Shown here: positions 17,665 to 26,834 of the stretch, one piece after another | Layout: every line of letters starts with the position of its first letter | Position numbering within the stretch: the stretch's first letter is position 1 | Assembly (NCBI GenBank): GCA_003576915.1 | Contig: QEVF01000007.1 | Span: 1 to 64,000 of the forward strand | Direction of reading: 5' to 3' | From: Planctomycetota bacterium | GTDB lineage: Bacteria > Planctomycetota > UBA8742 > UBA2392 | DNA length: 64,000 nt | Program-made: the position numbers and the translations under genes | The notes under the pieces: generated by a model | Databases searched by the model: none | The model's input: only the letters and a program-made list of their open reading frames with translations | Told to the model about the DNA's origin: nothing

Positions 17665-18312
17665 ATGAGCAAGAACCCGCAGAGCGATCCCGCCAAGGTC
17701 GATAGCGCCCCGCCGCGGGACAACCCGGCCGAGGACGTAGTGCACAACGACGCCGAGGAGAAAATCTCCCGTGAGGCCCTGGCCGGGGAGGCCATCGCCG
17801 AAGCTCAAGCTCCCGAGGAGCGCAAGGCAGCGGCGCTGCGCCAGTTGCCGGACGCCGACCTGCTGGCCCTGGCCAAGCGCGCCGGCGAGGCCGAGCACTG
17901 GCTGGACGTGGCAAGGCGCAATCAGGCGGATTTCGAGAACACCCGCAAACGCCTCGAACGGGAGTCGTCTGAGGTCGCGCGCTATGTGGTCGGCACTTTT
18001 GCCAAGGAACTGCTGGTCACCGTGGACAACCTGGAACGCGCCCTCGCCGCCGCAGAGAAAGCTCCGGACTTCAAGGCGCTGTATGAAGGCATCAAACTGA
18101 CCTACTCGTCCATGCTGACGGCCTTTGACAAGGGCGGACTCAGACCCATCGATGCTCAGGGCAAGCCCTTTGACCCGGCCGAACACGAGGCCCTGATGCT
18201 CACCAAGGACGACAAACTCGAAAACAACACCGTGGCTCAGGTGTTTGAGCGCGGCTGGAAAATCCACGATCGCGTGCTCAGGCCCGCCAAGGTCGTGGTA
18301 AACAAGAAATAG
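17665..18312 (+). CDS. grpE: Nucleotide exchange factor GrpE
   Basis: A 215-residue protein. An acidic disordered N-terminus of about 75 residues precedes the long dimerising helix (EHWLDVARRNQADFENTRKR) and the beta domain with the family motif KPFDPAEHEALM and the closing RPAKVVV. GrpE releases ADP from DnaK. It stands 48 bases after dnaJ, as an operon partner. The ATG at 17665 has GGAGCTG just upstream. Confidence 0.95.
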   Translation: MSKNPQSDPAKVDSAPPRDNPAEDVVHNDAEEKISREALAGEAIAEAQAPEERKAAALRQLPDADLLALAKRAGEAEHWLDVARRNQADFENTRKRLERESSEVARYVVGTFAKELLVTVDNLERALAAAEKAPDFKALYEGIKLTYSSMLTAFDKGGLRPIDAQGKPFDPAEHEALMLTKDDKLENNTVAQVFERGWKIHDRVLRPAKVVVNKK

Positions 18313-18329
18313 CCTGACCGGAGTTGTCC

Positions 18330-18617
18330 ATGCCCACCTACGAGTACGCCTGCCCCGATTGCGGCCACGAGTTTGAGGCCTTTCACGCCATGAGCGCGGC
18401 CCCCGTGAAGCTTTGCCCGAAGTGCGGCAAGAAAAAGGTCAAGCGCCTCATTTCGGCCGGCTCGGGGCTGATCTTCAAGGGCAGCGGTTTCTACCTGACC
18501 GATTATGCGCGCAAGGGCTCAGCCTCCGGTGAGTCCAAGGCGGAGTCAAAGTCTGAAGCGAAGACGGAGAACAAGGCTTCGCACTCCTGCGGGCCCGGTT
18601 GCGGCCACAGCCATTGA
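18330..18617 (+). CDS. FmdB-family zinc-ribbon protein
   Basis: A 95-residue protein. MPTYEYACPDCGHEFE and KLCPKCGKKKVKR form the CxxC...CxxC zinc ribbon of FmdB-type regulators, once described as formamidase regulators but of uncertain role. A Ser/Lys-rich low-complexity stretch leads to a second Cys/His cluster at the end (HSCGPGCGHSH), which may bind another metal. It starts 17 bases after grpE, so it is likely part of the same transcript. Confidence 0.88.
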   Translation: MPTYEYACPDCGHEFEAFHAMSAAPVKLCPKCGKKKVKRLISAGSGLIFKGSGFYLTDYARKGSASGESKAESKSEAKTENKASHSCGPGCGHSH

Positions 18618-18700
18618 CGCTGCCTGCGAGATCGTCCGCAACTTTTCACGCCCTGGTTCGTTCAAACTTCATAGCCCCGCTCCTCAGCCCCGAGGCGGCC

Positions 18701-20506
18701 ATGAAGGCATTTGCCAGATTTGCGGTTATCTTGCTCGTGGTGCTGGTGGGCGTGTTGCTGGGTAGCTGGGCCTACCTCACGATTCGCTACGGCTCCGTGG
18801 AAAACTTCGTCGCCGGAGAAGGCCAGCCGCGCTATTGGCAGCCCGCGCCGGGTCCGCCCGTCGCGGAGTCGCCGGAGTCGAGCGCCGACTCAGCAGAAGA
18901 GAGCGCCGCTGAGCGAGCGGCAAGGGAAGTGAGCTCGGGTCGCGCGCCTGGCGAAGACCAGGCGACAGGAGGTGGTCGGCCGGCGCCCTGTGGCGACGGC
19001 GGCGACAGGCCGGAAGCTCCCGATCCGGCGGATGTGGTGGAAGCTGTGCGCGATGAGCCCTACGAAGGACCGATGGTTACGGTGGACGGCACGACGCTTC
19101 GCGGTTCGGCGCTGGCGGCCCGTGATTTTCTTTTCATGCGCACTCGCTCCGAGGCGCTGTCGGCCCGCCCCGGCTATCTGAGCGCCAGTTCACTTCGTCA
19201 GTTTGAGCAGCTGGGACTGTTCAAGCCGGCGCTGCCGAATGATCTGAAGAAGACCGGCCCCTTCTATCTGCGCGGACAGGTCATCGACCATCTGACGCGC
19301 AAGCCCCTGCCTGGCGCCGTGGTGGCGCTGACGGCAGATGAGCCCGAACTTGCACAGACGCTCCGCGCTGTCACGAACGAGGAGGGGCATTTCGCCCTGC
19401 CGCTCTCGGCCCGGGATCACGCAGCCTATGTGGGCAAGAAATCGCCTGCCCCCCTGTCCGTTCATCTGGACGGCTATGAGCTGCATGAACCCTCGACGAA
19501 GAAGGGCAAAGTCGAGCCGGACTCCAACGCCTTCTTCTCCGTTCGTATGCAGCGCAGCGGCGGCCTGAAGGTCCGCGTCATGGTGGACAACCCCGTCGCT
19601 GCCTCCTTTGACGTGCGCGTCTGGGCGGAGGTCCGCAGCGACCTGCGCGGTCCCCTCTTTGATGACCACATCTTCATGAGTGTTCCCTGCCCCGCCAAGG
19701 GCGCGGTCGAGTTCCACTTTCCCGTGGTACCCGCAGGCGTCCTTCGTTTGGGGGCCGTGGGGTGGGGATGGGCTTGCGAGGCGGTGCAGGAGGCAGACAA
19801 ATTTCCGCTCAAGCACGTCCAGGCCCGCCTGCGATTGATTCCGGAGGCCACCTTCAAGGTGGAGGGCAGAGTTGACTACACTTTCACGGGAGGCCCGCTG
19901 CTTGGAGACGAGCGGAGGGAGGCCCTTTCCGCCACGCGCCTGAGCGTCACGGATGCCCGCTCGCTGACCTACACCAGCGAGCGCGGGGACTTTGAGTTCT
20001 ATGCCGTTATCGCCGCGGGCGGCCAACCCAACTGGCTGAATGTTTGGCATCAGGGCGGCATCGAATGCCGCGTTGACCTTGACGAGCCCGACGCTGAAGC
20101 GAAAAAGTGGGCCGCCCTGGTTTCCGGGGCCACGCCGCGAACCGGCCCATGGCGCTTTCACTTTACGGTTCAGCCGGCGCTCAACGTCAAGCTGCCGCCC
20201 TCCGATGCCGACACCTGGAGCCGCCACGACACCCAGCTTTACCTGACGGATGGTGTCGAAGTCGAAGCGCCAGGGTCGTACAAGCCGGGCGAATGCGAGT
20301 TCCGGCAGGGAATTCGCCGCGCCTCTCACTTTGTGTTGGCCTCAAACCACGAGTGGAGCGACGGCGCCGAACTGATGCGCAAAGCCATAGCCATCTACGC
20401 TGTATCGCGGGAATCCGTACGGGAGTTCCTGCAGCGTCGTGTGAACCCGGCCCAGCCGGGGGTTTTCAACATGCCGCTGACCATCACGCTGGAGCGCCGC
20501 CGGTAG
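18701..20506 (+). CDS. Membrane-anchored protein with carboxypeptidase-regulatory-like domain
   Basis: A 601-residue protein. The start at 18701 (MKAFARFAVILLVVLVGVLLGSW) gives a single signal anchor. After a Glu/Ser/Pro-rich linker, residues about 185-300 carry a carboxypeptidase regulatory-like fold (FYLRGQVIDHLTRKPLPGAVV, TNEEGHFALPL). More beta-sandwich material follows, without recognisable catalysis. It is a smaller relative of the large repeat protein at 6569-9832, and both are probably envelope structural proteins. It is convergent with the DUF218 gene. Confidence 0.68.
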   Translation: MKAFARFAVILLVVLVGVLLGSWAYLTIRYGSVENFVAGEGQPRYWQPAPGPPVAESPESSADSAEESAAERAAREVSSGRAPGEDQATGGGRPAPCGDGGDRPEAPDPADVVEAVRDEPYEGPMVTVDGTTLRGSALAARDFLFMRTRSEALSARPGYLSASSLRQFEQLGLFKPALPNDLKKTGPFYLRGQVIDHLTRKPLPGAVVALTADEPELAQTLRAVTNEEGHFALPLSARDHAAYVGKKSPAPLSVHLDGYELHEPSTKKGKVEPDSNAFFSVRMQRSGGLKVRVMVDNPVAASFDVRVWAEVRSDLRGPLFDDHIFMSVPCPAKGAVEFHFPVVPAGVLRLGAVGWGWACEAVQEADKFPLKHVQARLRLIPEATFKVEGRVDYTFTGGPLLGDERREALSATRLSVTDARSLTYTSERGDFEFYAVIAAGGQPNWLNVWHQGGIECRVDLDEPDAEAKKWAALVSGATPRTGPWRFHFTVQPALNVKLPPSDADTWSRHDTQLYLTDGVEVEAPGSYKPGECEFRQGIRRASHFVLASNHEWSDGAELMRKAIAIYAVSRESVREFLQRRVNPAQPGVFNMPLTITLERRR

Positions 20507-20521
20507 CACGGCCTGCGCCCC

Positions 20522-21121
20522 TCAGCTTCGGAGTTCATCGAGCCGGAAGAAATAGGCGGGCAGGCCCAGGAGTTCACGGGCCACGAAGAAGGGCTCGCGC
20601 CTCAAGGTGTTGCCTCCGCAGGGCGCGGCCAGCGTTTCAACAGTTCCTTCCTGTTCAAGCACCAGACGGCAGCGCGCGACATGGAACCACTGGCTCACGA
20701 CCAGGGCCGACTTCAGCCTGTGGCGCTGCATCAGCTTGGACACGTTCTTGCCGCTCTCGCGCGTTGTCGAGGAATCGCCGTCCACAAGAATGGCAGTCGC
20801 CGGGACGCCGCGCTCCTGGAGCCACTGCCTCATGACAGCGGCCTCGTCATAATTGCCCTCTCCTCCGCCGGTCACCACGATGCGGCGCGCGCGCCCGAGC
20901 CGATAGAGGGTCAATGCGTGGTCCAGGCGATACTCCAGGGCGTCACTGGGAGTGCGGCCTTTGCGTATGGCCGCGCCAAACACCACGATGCAATCGGCCT
21001 TCTGGTCGCTGGCGCGGCCGCCATAGAACCAGAGGGCGCCCGCCAGGCAGGCGCTCACTCCGCCGGCCACAAGAAGCGCGCGGCGGACGAACCTGCCAAG
21101 CCTGTGCAGAGTCTCGCGCAT
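20522..21121 (-). CDS. YdcF/ElyC-type DUF218 membrane protein
   Basis: A 199-residue protein. One N-terminal membrane helix (ALLVAGGVSACLAGALWFYGG) is followed by the DUF218 fold: VVFGAAIRKGRTPSDALEYRL, VVTGGGEGNYDEA, VDGDSSTTRESGKN and VVSQWFHVAR. YdcF-like proteins act in the envelope; the E. coli paralogue ElyC affects peptidoglycan assembly. The start at 21121 is chosen because upstream in-frame sequence is Arg/Pro-rich without homology. It is divergent from the beta-propeller lipoprotein at 21304. Confidence 0.85.
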   Translation of the reverse strand: MRETLHRLGRFVRRALLVAGGVSACLAGALWFYGGRASDQKADCIVVFGAAIRKGRTPSDALEYRLDHALTLYRLGRARRIVVTGGGEGNYDEAAVMRQWLQERGVPATAILVDGDSSTTRESGKNVSKLMQRHRLKSALVVSQWFHVARCRLVLEQEGTVETLAAPCGGNTLRREPFFVARELLGLPAYFFRLDELRS

Positions 21122-21303
21122 GCGGCAATCATCGGTCTCGCCAGCGCGGCGCCTTGAGGGGAAACACTCGGCAGGCCGGTTCGGTGCGCTTTCGAGGCGG
21201 CCTGTGGTGCCGCCGTGACGGACGCGGGAAGTTTTTCCCTCAAGTGGCCTGCCGGGTTTGCCGATGAAGGGGATACGGCTGGTTGTCCACGCGCGAGGCG
21301 AAC

Positions 21304-22404
21304 ATGATTCGCTGGCTGAGCTTGCTTTCACTGTTTCTTGGCGGATGTGCCTCCTACTACGGCCTGCCCGTGGTCCGGCAGCCGGGTCCTGCGCTGGACA
21401 GCGATGAGCTTCCCTACGCCGAGGGAGCACTGCTCCTTCCCGTGACCCGCCACACCCAAGGGCCCTCCCGGGATCTGCACCCCTGCCTTGTTGAGGACCA
21501 AGGGGACTGGCTCTACTTTGCCAGCGACCGGGATGGTCGCGGATTTGACATCTACCGCCAGCGCCTGGGTCACCACGCCGCGCAGCGCCTGACCCACCTG
21601 GAGGGTGACGAACTGTGGCCCCGTGTGTCCGCAGACGGCCGCTGGCTTGCCTTTGGCGGCAACGCTCGAGGCTGGTGGGACATCTACCTGCTGGACCTGC
21701 AAGCGGTGGGCGAGCCCCAACTGGTCACGCCCGATGCCCGGGAGGACTGCGTTCAGCCGGCCTGGTCCCCCGACGGCAACACACTCTGCCATGCGGCGTG
21801 GTCGGCCTCGCTGGATGACTGGGGACTGTGCGGTATCAGCCTCTCCGGCCAGCCGGGGCCGGAGGTCCCCACGTCTCCGGCGCGCGGGCGGCCCACGGAG
21901 TTTGTGGCTCTGGAAGACCGCCGCGAGAAAGAACCCGTGAGGGCCGTCCATGCTCGCCCGCGCGAGCATCTGCGCCAGGTGGTCTCGCGCTGGAGGCTGT
22001 TGAGCGCTGCGGGCACCCCTGTGGCCGGCCTGCACCCCGACTTCGCGCCCGATGGCTCGCGCGTGGCCTACCAGTACGCCCGGGGTGGCTGGTTTACCGT
22101 TCGTGTCTACGAATTCGCCACGGGCCTCACGACGACCCTCAACGCCCCGCGCGGCTACGGCGCCATCCAGCCCCGCTTCATGGCCGACGGGCGGATTCTC
22201 TTTCTGACGGTGAACAAGGCCCAAAGCGGCCTGATGGGCAGCGGTGACGGTTTTGCGATCACAGACCTTTCGGGGCAGGCGTTTTACGACCTGCGAAATC
22301 CTCTGGGGCGGGGGCGGGTGACCGACCCCGTGGAGTACCGGGGCCGCATCTACTTTGGCGGCATCGACGGGGCAGAAAGCCTCTACTCTGTCGCGGTCAG
22401 ATGA
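21304..22404 (+). CDS. TolB-like beta-propeller lipoprotein
   Basis: A 366-residue protein with a lipobox (LSLFLGGCASYYG). The body has PD40/WD40-like repeats: W-L-Y-F-A-S-D-R-D-G, W-P-R-V-S-A-D-G-R-W-L-A-F, Q-P-A-W-S-P-D-G-N, H-P-D-F-A-P-D-G-S-R-V-A-Y and Q-P-R-F-M-A-D-G. This predicts a TolB-type beta-propeller on a periplasmic lipid anchor. Residues about 200-240 are unusually Arg-rich and break the repeat pattern, possibly a local compensated frameshift or a loop insertion. It overlaps the convergent gene at 22397 by 8 bases. Confidence 0.78.
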   Translation: MIRWLSLLSLFLGGCASYYGLPVVRQPGPALDSDELPYAEGALLLPVTRHTQGPSRDLHPCLVEDQGDWLYFASDRDGRGFDIYRQRLGHHAAQRLTHLEGDELWPRVSADGRWLAFGGNARGWWDIYLLDLQAVGEPQLVTPDAREDCVQPAWSPDGNTLCHAAWSASLDDWGLCGISLSGQPGPEVPTSPARGRPTEFVALEDRREKEPVRAVHARPREHLRQVVSRWRLLSAAGTPVAGLHPDFAPDGSRVAYQYARGGWFTVRVYEFATGLTTTLNAPRGYGAIQPRFMADGRILFLTVNKAQSGLMGSGDGFAITDLSGQAFYDLRNPLGRGRVTDPVEYRGRIYFGGIDGAESLYSVAVR

Positions 22405-22765
22405 TCGCGCGATCGGGAATGTCTTCACCGCAGTACATGCAGCGGATGGCGGTGCGCTGATTGGCGCGGCCGCAGGCCACGCAGCGCTTGGGCTCGGCCC
22501 CCGGCTTGTAGCGTCCGTCGCGGATGCCGTCAGAGAGATCCACTTCCTCCATCATCCTGAGGAATTCGGGCTCGTTGAACAAGCCGCGCTTCTCGCAGAA
22601 ATTGAGCAGCGTCTTGAGTACCAGAGCGTGACGGGCAAGCACGTCTTCGAGGCGCTGCACGGCGCGTTCGGCCCGGTTGCTGGCCGCTTCCGCTTCAGCT
22701 CCGGCCTCGACAGCCTGGCGCGCGGCCGCCTGCACGCGATATCCGCTGAGAAATGCGTAGCTCAT
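22397..22765 (-). CDS. Coiled-coil protein with C-terminal zinc ribbon
   Basis: A 122-residue protein. Residues about 10-60 form an Ala/Glu/Arg-rich helix (QAVEAGAEAEAASNRAERAV). The C-terminus carries two CxxC knuckles (KRCVACGRAN and IRCMYCGEDI), a compact zinc ribbon. The family is not recognised. The upstream gene is hflX, 76 bases away on the same strand. Confidence 0.6.
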   Translation of the reverse strand: MSYAFLSGYRVQAAARQAVEAGAEAEAASNRAERAVQRLEDVLARHALVLKTLLNFCEKRGLFNEPEFLRMMEEVDLSDGIRDGRYKPGAEPKRCVACGRANQRTAIRCMYCGEDIPDRAII

Positions 22766-22840
22766 GGCGTTCTCCTTGGCCTCAGGTTAGCGGGGCGGGG
22801 CGTCGCGTCGAATACTGCAGGAGCTGCGATTTGTAAGGGC

Positions 22841-24118
22841 TCAACCCCGGTCGCGCAGCTCGCTGGCGGGGGCCACGAACCGGGGTTCCAGCAGGGCGCG
22901 CACGCGCACTTCGTTTTCGATGTACTCGAGGCCAAGGATCTTGCCGTGCTGCTTGAGGTAGGCCAGCAGCTTTCCGTTGGCGGCACTGAAAGTCCAATCG
23001 ACGCTGGTTTCCCGTTCTTCCACGATCTCCTGCACCCGCGTGGAAAGGGCCGGCAAGCCCTCGCCCGTGGCTGCCGAGATGTCCACGCCGTCGGAGTAGC
23101 GGGCATGGAGTTGCGCCAGCAAGGGCTTGTCGTGGGCGCGGTCAATCTTGTTGAACACCATCAGCGTGCGGTTGCCCTCGGCGCCGATCTCGCGGAGAAC
23201 GGAATTCACCGCTTCAATCATCTCCTGGGCTGCGGGGTGGCTGACATCCACAACGTGCAGGAGCAGATCGGCCTCGCGCACTTCCTCCAGCGTAGCCTGA
23301 AAACTTGCCACCAGCTTGTGGGGCAAGTTGCGGATGAAACCGACCGTGTCGCTGAGCAACACCTTGTGGTCGGGCAGCTTCCAGATGCAGGTGCGGGTGT
23401 CCAGGGTGGCAAACAGCTTGTCCTCGGCCAGCACCCCTTCGCGGGTCAGGGCATTCATCAGCGTGCTCTTGCCCGCGTTGGTGTAGCCCACGATGGCCAC
23501 CTGAAACAGGTCGCTGCGGCGCGCCACTTCAATCTCACGGCGCTTGAGTATCTCCTTCAGCTCGTCCTGCATGCGCTGAATGCGCTTCTTCAGCATGCGG
23601 CGGTCCAGCTCGATCTGGCGCTCGCCCGCTCCGCCAACCGCGCTCAGGGCGCCGCGCTGACGCTCCAGGTGGCTCCACAGGTTTTTAAGGCGCGGCAGGG
23701 CGTACTCGGCGCGCGCGAGTTCAACCTGGACCCTCGCCTGCCGCGTGCGCGCATGCTGGTTGAAAATGGCCAGTATCAGCTCGGTGCGGTCGATCACCGC
23801 GCAACCGCAGACCTCTTCAAGGTTCTTCTGGTGGCCCGGCTTGAGATCATTGTCGAATATCACCAGCTTGGCGCCGGATTCCTTGACCGCTTCAGAGATT
23901 TCCGCCGCCTTGCCTTTGCCGACATAATAGGTGGGGTCAATGTCCTTGCGGTTCTGGTGAATGGCGGCGCGCACGCGGATGCCGGCGGTGCTGCAAAGCG
24001 AGCTGAGTTCCTCCAGGGGTTCGTCGCCAAAGGGCACATCGTCGGGCAGAGTCACACCTACGATGACTCCCGGTACGTTCTGGTAGGACAACTCGTCGAG
24101 AACTGTCTTTTCGTACAT
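22841..24118 (-). CDS. hflX: Ribosome-associated GTPase HflX
   Basis: A 425-residue protein with the HflX N-terminal nucleotide-binding region (DPTYYVGKGKAAEI), a coiled-coil linker and a G domain with G1 GYTNAGKST, G3 DTVGFIRNLP and G4 NKID. HflX binds the ribosome and can split stalled or heat-damaged 70S particles. The start at 24118 (MYEKTVLDEL) is preferred because GGGAG precedes it, and the longer frame is low-complexity. It is divergent from the PilM/GspL-like gene. Confidence 0.94.
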   Translation of the reverse strand: MYEKTVLDELSYQNVPGVIVGVTLPDDVPFGDEPLEELSSLCSTAGIRVRAAIHQNRKDIDPTYYVGKGKAAEISEAVKESGAKLVIFDNDLKPGHQKNLEEVCGCAVIDRTELILAIFNQHARTRQARVQVELARAEYALPRLKNLWSHLERQRGALSAVGGAGERQIELDRRMLKKRIQRMQDELKEILKRREIEVARRSDLFQVAIVGYTNAGKSTLMNALTREGVLAEDKLFATLDTRTCIWKLPDHKVLLSDTVGFIRNLPHKLVASFQATLEEVREADLLLHVVDVSHPAAQEMIEAVNSVLREIGAEGNRTLMVFNKIDRAHDKPLLAQLHARYSDGVDISAATGEGLPALSTRVQEIVEERETSVDWTFSAANGKLLAYLKQHGKILGLEYIENEVRVRALLEPRFVAPASELRDRG

Positions 24119-24272
24119 GGCCTGCCGGCTCCCTTCCTGGCAGGCAGGGTAGCTTGAGGCCGCGCCGGGGGGAGGGGGCGCCTCCGTTCCCGGGCCACAG
24201 ACCCCGGAGATTTTCCCAACGCACAAGGCGGACTGGCGTTACATTGACCAGCCCCGCCCCAAAGGTGTTGCC

Positions 24273-26219
24273 TTGGCTACTGCTCTTTACATCAACCAAA
24301 CGCAGATTCTGGCCGTCACCGTCGGCGGCAATGCCAGGAAACCGCGACTCAAGGGCGTGACGACGGGTGCCCTGGCCGAAGCGCGCACGGAAGACGGCGC
24401 TGTGGTGGTGGACCGTACCAAGCACCTCGCAGACCAGATCACCGCCTTCCTGAAGGCCAACAGGCTGGGCAGCGGCCACAAGATCCTGCTCGTGGGACCC
24501 GATGCCATGCGCTATCGGGAGCTGCGCCTGGCCTTCTCGGACCGGCGCCAGATCGACAAGGTCATTCAGTTCCAGGTCGAAGGTGCCATTCCCAGCGTTC
24601 CCATCGAGGATCTGGCCGTCGGGTACTCCATTCTGTCCAGTGACAGCAGCGGTTCCCGCGTGCTGGTGATGGCGGCCGACAAGGACTACATCAGGAAGCG
24701 CCTCGATGCCCTGGAAATGGCGGGCGTCGGAGTGGACAGCGTAGACTGCAACCTGTCAGGAACGCTCAACCTGGGCCTGCTTCATGAAGAGCTTTCGGCC
24801 GAAAAGCCGGCCACGCTCTGGCTCGACTTCGCCGGAACCACGGCCGCCGTGTCGCTGCTGTCGGAAGGCAAGGTCCTCAGCACACGCGTGTTTGTAAGCC
24901 CCTATGTGGCCGGTGCGGGCGGCGCGGCTCCCACGGCTGAACAGTCCAAGGCCCAGTTGAAGCAGTTGGAGGCCCAGGCCATCGGCAGCGCCCAGCAGGC
25001 TCCGCGTGACGAGTATGTCCTCCTGACCGGGGAGCCGGAGCGCGACGACACGGATTCCGGGAACGAGCCCGCCACGCTGCCGGCCGCCGACACGGCCAAC
25101 GTCGGGCTGCCCAAGAACGAAAGCGTGAACCTGGGCGCCCAGCAGGTGGCTGACCGCATCCGCAAGATGAGCCGTGAGGAACTGCTGAAATTCGTGGGCC
25201 GCGTGGCGGCGGAAGCCCGTCGCAGCCTTTACATGATGCGGCTCGAAGTTCCCGTGCAGCGACTTGTGGTCAGCGGGCTGGGCCCCGAAGGCGAGCATCT
25301 GGCGGCGGCACTGGCCAATGAGCTTCAGCTTGAAAACTACTGCGCCATTGACCTGATGGACACGGTCAACCCGGTGGAGCGGGACGGGGAGAGAAGTGTG
25401 AGGACGCCGGACCTCGGCGAAATCACCTTCCTGACGGGCGTGGCCCTCAAGGGCCTGGGACGGGACTTCACCGGCGTGGATTACCGTACGGGCGACCTTG
25501 CGGCGGGCACGTTGTTTGACTACGCCAAGACCCCCCTGGCGTTTACCGCCACCCTGGTATTCCTGTTCGCCGGCATCATGTTTCTCGTGGCCTACACCCA
25601 GGTCCAGAGCCTGGAGCGGGCCACCACGGACCTGCTGGTCATGCCCAACGATCTTCAGCTCTACTTCGGGCAGGCCTTCAAGAACATGGACAAGAGCAAG
25701 CTCTCCGCCAAAGAGAAGCAGGAACTGGTCTATCCCGTTATCGAAGGCGAGCCCGCGGCGGAGATCCGCGCTGTGGCCAAGCGCCTCGAGGACCACCAGA
25801 AGAAGCTGCGCGGCGACGTTGTAACAGACCACCCGATTCCGCATCGCGCAGACGTCATCGTTTCGGACATCATTGGCGCCCTCAAGGACGGTCAACCCAG
25901 CTACGACTTCGCCCTGGTGAAGATCGACGTGAACCAGGACATGGCCAGCGTCACCTTCTTTGCCTCCACGAGCGAAACAGCAGAGGAGATCTCCAAGCGC
26001 GGAGGCAAGCGCGAGGACCTTCGCATGGTGGACGCGCTCAAGAAGCTGATGGCAGCCAAGCCGGAGGTCTACGATGGCGAACCCCAGCCCGCCTCCGGCA
26101 CAGCCAAGGGTGTGCGCAACGGAGACCGCGTGGCCAACGAGATGCGCCTGAATCTGAAGCTGCAGAAGGTCAAGGAACCCGCCAGAACCCCGGCGGCCCG
26201 TCCTGGGGGGAGCAAGTAA
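24273..26219 (+). CDS. PilM/GspL-like assembly protein with membrane-spanning C-terminal half
   Basis: A 648-residue protein with TTG start at 24273. Residues about 3-210 and 325-400 resemble the actin-like fold of PilM/GspL (LYINQTQILAVTVGG, TLWLDFAGTTAAVSLL, VVSGLGPEGEHLAAAL). A single membrane helix (about 421-441) is followed by a periplasmic coiled-coil and ferredoxin-like region, as in GspL or a PilM-PilN fusion. A long acidic insertion (about 215-300) is unusual. Its stop overlaps the start of the PilO-like gene (TAATG). Such proteins form the inner-membrane platform of type II secretion or type IV pili, but no ATPase, pilin or secretin is present nearby. Confidence 0.78.
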   Translation: MATALYINQTQILAVTVGGNARKPRLKGVTTGALAEARTEDGAVVVDRTKHLADQITAFLKANRLGSGHKILLVGPDAMRYRELRLAFSDRRQIDKVIQFQVEGAIPSVPIEDLAVGYSILSSDSSGSRVLVMAADKDYIRKRLDALEMAGVGVDSVDCNLSGTLNLGLLHEELSAEKPATLWLDFAGTTAAVSLLSEGKVLSTRVFVSPYVAGAGGAAPTAEQSKAQLKQLEAQAIGSAQQAPRDEYVLLTGEPERDDTDSGNEPATLPAADTANVGLPKNESVNLGAQQVADRIRKMSREELLKFVGRVAAEARRSLYMMRLEVPVQRLVVSGLGPEGEHLAAALANELQLENYCAIDLMDTVNPVERDGERSVRTPDLGEITFLTGVALKGLGRDFTGVDYRTGDLAAGTLFDYAKTPLAFTATLVFLFAGIMFLVAYTQVQSLERATTDLLVMPNDLQLYFGQAFKNMDKSKLSAKEKQELVYPVIEGEPAAEIRAVAKRLEDHQKKLRGDVVTDHPIPHRADVIVSDIIGALKDGQPSYDFALVKIDVNQDMASVTFFASTSETAEEISKRGGKREDLRMVDALKKLMAAKPEVYDGEPQPASGTAKGVRNGDRVANEMRLNLKLQKVKEPARTPAARPGGSK

Positions 26220-26830
26220 TGGCCGCCGAGAAAGAGGGCTCCAACGCCATGACGGCTTACATCGTGATCTGCTTCCTGCTCGCGGGAGCAGCCGGTGTGG
26301 GCTACAAACTGAAGATGGACCAGCGCGAGGAGCTGGCACAGGACTACCCCCGGCTTTATGCCCTGACCCAGAAAATCGGCCAGGAGCTCTCCTACAATAT
26401 CAATCGCTACTACCTGCTGGTCCGCGACGACGTCATCAAGCCCATCAATCTTGAAACCAAGGCCCAGACGCCCAGCCAGCTCGTGGAAATTGCCGAGCTT
26501 CAGAAGCTGCGCGACACCCAGGGGCCCGAGGACCAGATTGACATCCAGGTTGCGCCCAAGATGACCGATAAGCGCAACTACATGGAGTATCAAGTTGAGG
26601 TGAAGCTGAAGAATGTGACCCTGGGCCAGTGGGAGGCCTACATCACCGAAGTCGAGAACCGCATGTTCAAGTATGCCTGGATCACCGACCTGCGTATCGA
26701 CCGCACGGACCAGCGCTACGACAAGATCTCCGAAATGGAGCGCGAGAACAGCGACGGCAGCCTTTGGAACGTCACGTTCACTCTGCGCTGGTTCGGTCCG
26801 CCCAAGAGCGTGGCGCGCCCGGCCCAGTAA
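26219..26830 (+). CDS. PilO/GspM-like inner-membrane platform protein
   Basis: A 203-residue protein with a membrane helix at about 11-31 (AYIVICFLLAGAAGVGYKL), a periplasmic helical segment and a C-terminal beta-alpha-beta domain (MEYQVEVKLKNVTLGQWEAYI). This topology is typical of PilO/GspM. It is coupled to the preceding gene by a TAATG overlap, so the two are probably made in fixed ratio and interact through the periplasmic domains. Sequence similarity in this family is low, so the call rests on topology and neighbour. Confidence 0.7.
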   Translation: MAAEKEGSNAMTAYIVICFLLAGAAGVGYKLKMDQREELAQDYPRLYALTQKIGQELSYNINRYYLLVRDDVIKPINLETKAQTPSQLVEIAELQKLRDTQGPEDQIDIQVAPKMTDKRNYMEYQVEVKLKNVTLGQWEAYITEVENRMFKYAWITDLRIDRTDQRYDKISEMERENSDGSLWNVTFTLRWFGPPKSVARPAQ

Positions 26831-26834
26831 TCCA

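Noticed and set aside
16309..18267. Long minus-strand frame over dnaJ and grpE
   Set aside because: Antisense to two well-defined chaperone genes.
21890..22020. Frameshift in the beta-propeller lipoprotein
   Set aside because: The stretch is odd and Arg-rich, but the reading frame is open and propeller motifs resume in the same frame; not enough to call it broken.
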